Source: Gammaproteobacteria bacterium (lineage in GTDB: Bacteria > Pseudomonadota > Gammaproteobacteria > UBA6429 > Thiohalophilaceae). Taken from it: a stretch of DNA of 5,937 nt. Position numbers and translations under genes: made by a program. The notes under the pieces were generated by a model, which saw only the letters and a list, made by a program, of their open reading frames with translations, was not told the origin of the DNA and did no database searches. The stretch's first letter is position 1; every line of letters begins with the position of its first letter. This document shows, one piece after another, positions 5,847 to 5,937 of this stretch. The stretch spans positions 1 through 5,937 of the forward strand of contig QILH01000310.1 of assembly GCA_003233255.1 (NCBI GenBank), given 5' to 3'.

Positions 5847-5916
5847 CCCGTCCGCTTGCGGCGGGCACAAAACCGTTGGGGTTTCCAAAGGGGAGAAGCG
5901 GAGCTCACCCCTTTGG
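5847..5916. repeat. Cluster of three consecutive hairpin-forming inverted repeats
   Basis: Three repeats follow one another. CCCGTCCGC (5847-5855) pairs with GCGGCGGG (5858-5865), with a single-base bulge. AAACC (5870-5874) pairs with GGTTT (5880-5884). CCAAAGGGG (5885-5893) pairs perfectly with CCCCTTTGG (5908-5916) across a 14-base centre. The block is much richer in G+C than the AT-rich promoter region beside it, and no T-run follows any stem. It may be a REP-like or small non-autonomous dispersed element, or the structured 3' end of a gene beyond the right edge. The window ends too soon to decide. Confidence 0.5.
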
Positions 5917-5937
5917 TCGTCAGCGGGGTGCATACCC

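Noticed and set aside
5688..5933. Minus-strand 81-residue open frame (MHPADDQRGELRF...)
   Set aside because: It spans the hairpin cluster, the sigma-28 promoter and the start of the chemoreceptor, has no ribosome binding site and resembles no family I know. It is better explained as translation of a structured repeat.

Overview
The window looks like chromosomal DNA of a motile, probably facultatively anaerobic proteobacterium, most likely a gammaproteobacterium. The reasons are an FNR/Anr-type box, a near-consensus sigma-28 (FliA-type) promoter in front of a chemotaxis receptor, strong AGGAGG-type ribosome binding sites, and moderate G+C coding DNA with AT-rich spacers. No species can be named from sequence alone.

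Layout from left to right. (1) Positions 1-787, minus strand: a family 2 glycosyltransferase whose C-terminal membrane part runs off the left edge. (2) Positions 788-1021: a divergent spacer with two adjacent palindromes, one a near-perfect FNR box. (3) Positions 1022-2035, plus strand: an exported two-domain sulfurtransferase (rhodanese) with an active-site cysteine in its second domain. (4) Positions 2175-2375, minus strand: a 66-residue DUF1858/ScdA_N-like protein with a Cys-Gly-Cys motif. (5) Positions 2441-3589, plus strand: a flavoprotein of the geranylgeranyl-reductase-like type. It is divergent from the small gene, best started at a GTG behind a strong Shine-Dalgarno, and ends in a compact four-cysteine cluster. 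(6) Positions 3718-3846, plus strand: a 42-codon single-span membrane microprotein. (7) Positions 3847-4111: a gene-poor AT-rich stretch. (8) Positions 4112-5734, minus strand: a complete methyl-accepting chemotaxis protein with its sigma-28 promoter at 5794-5820. (9) Positions 5847-5916: three consecutive hairpin-forming inverted repeats upstream of that promoter.

How the genes may work together. The middle block (exported rhodanese, small Cys-X-Cys protein, flavoprotein with a cysteine tail) has a common thiol/sulfur-redox flavour, and the rhodanese has an FNR-type box upstream. A link to anaerobic sulfur or redox metabolism is reasonable but is inference: the three genes are not one operon (orientations +, -, +). 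The glycosyltransferase and the chemoreceptor appear to be independent neighbours. I found no CRISPR array, tRNA, rRNA, insertion sequence or convincing intrinsic terminator.
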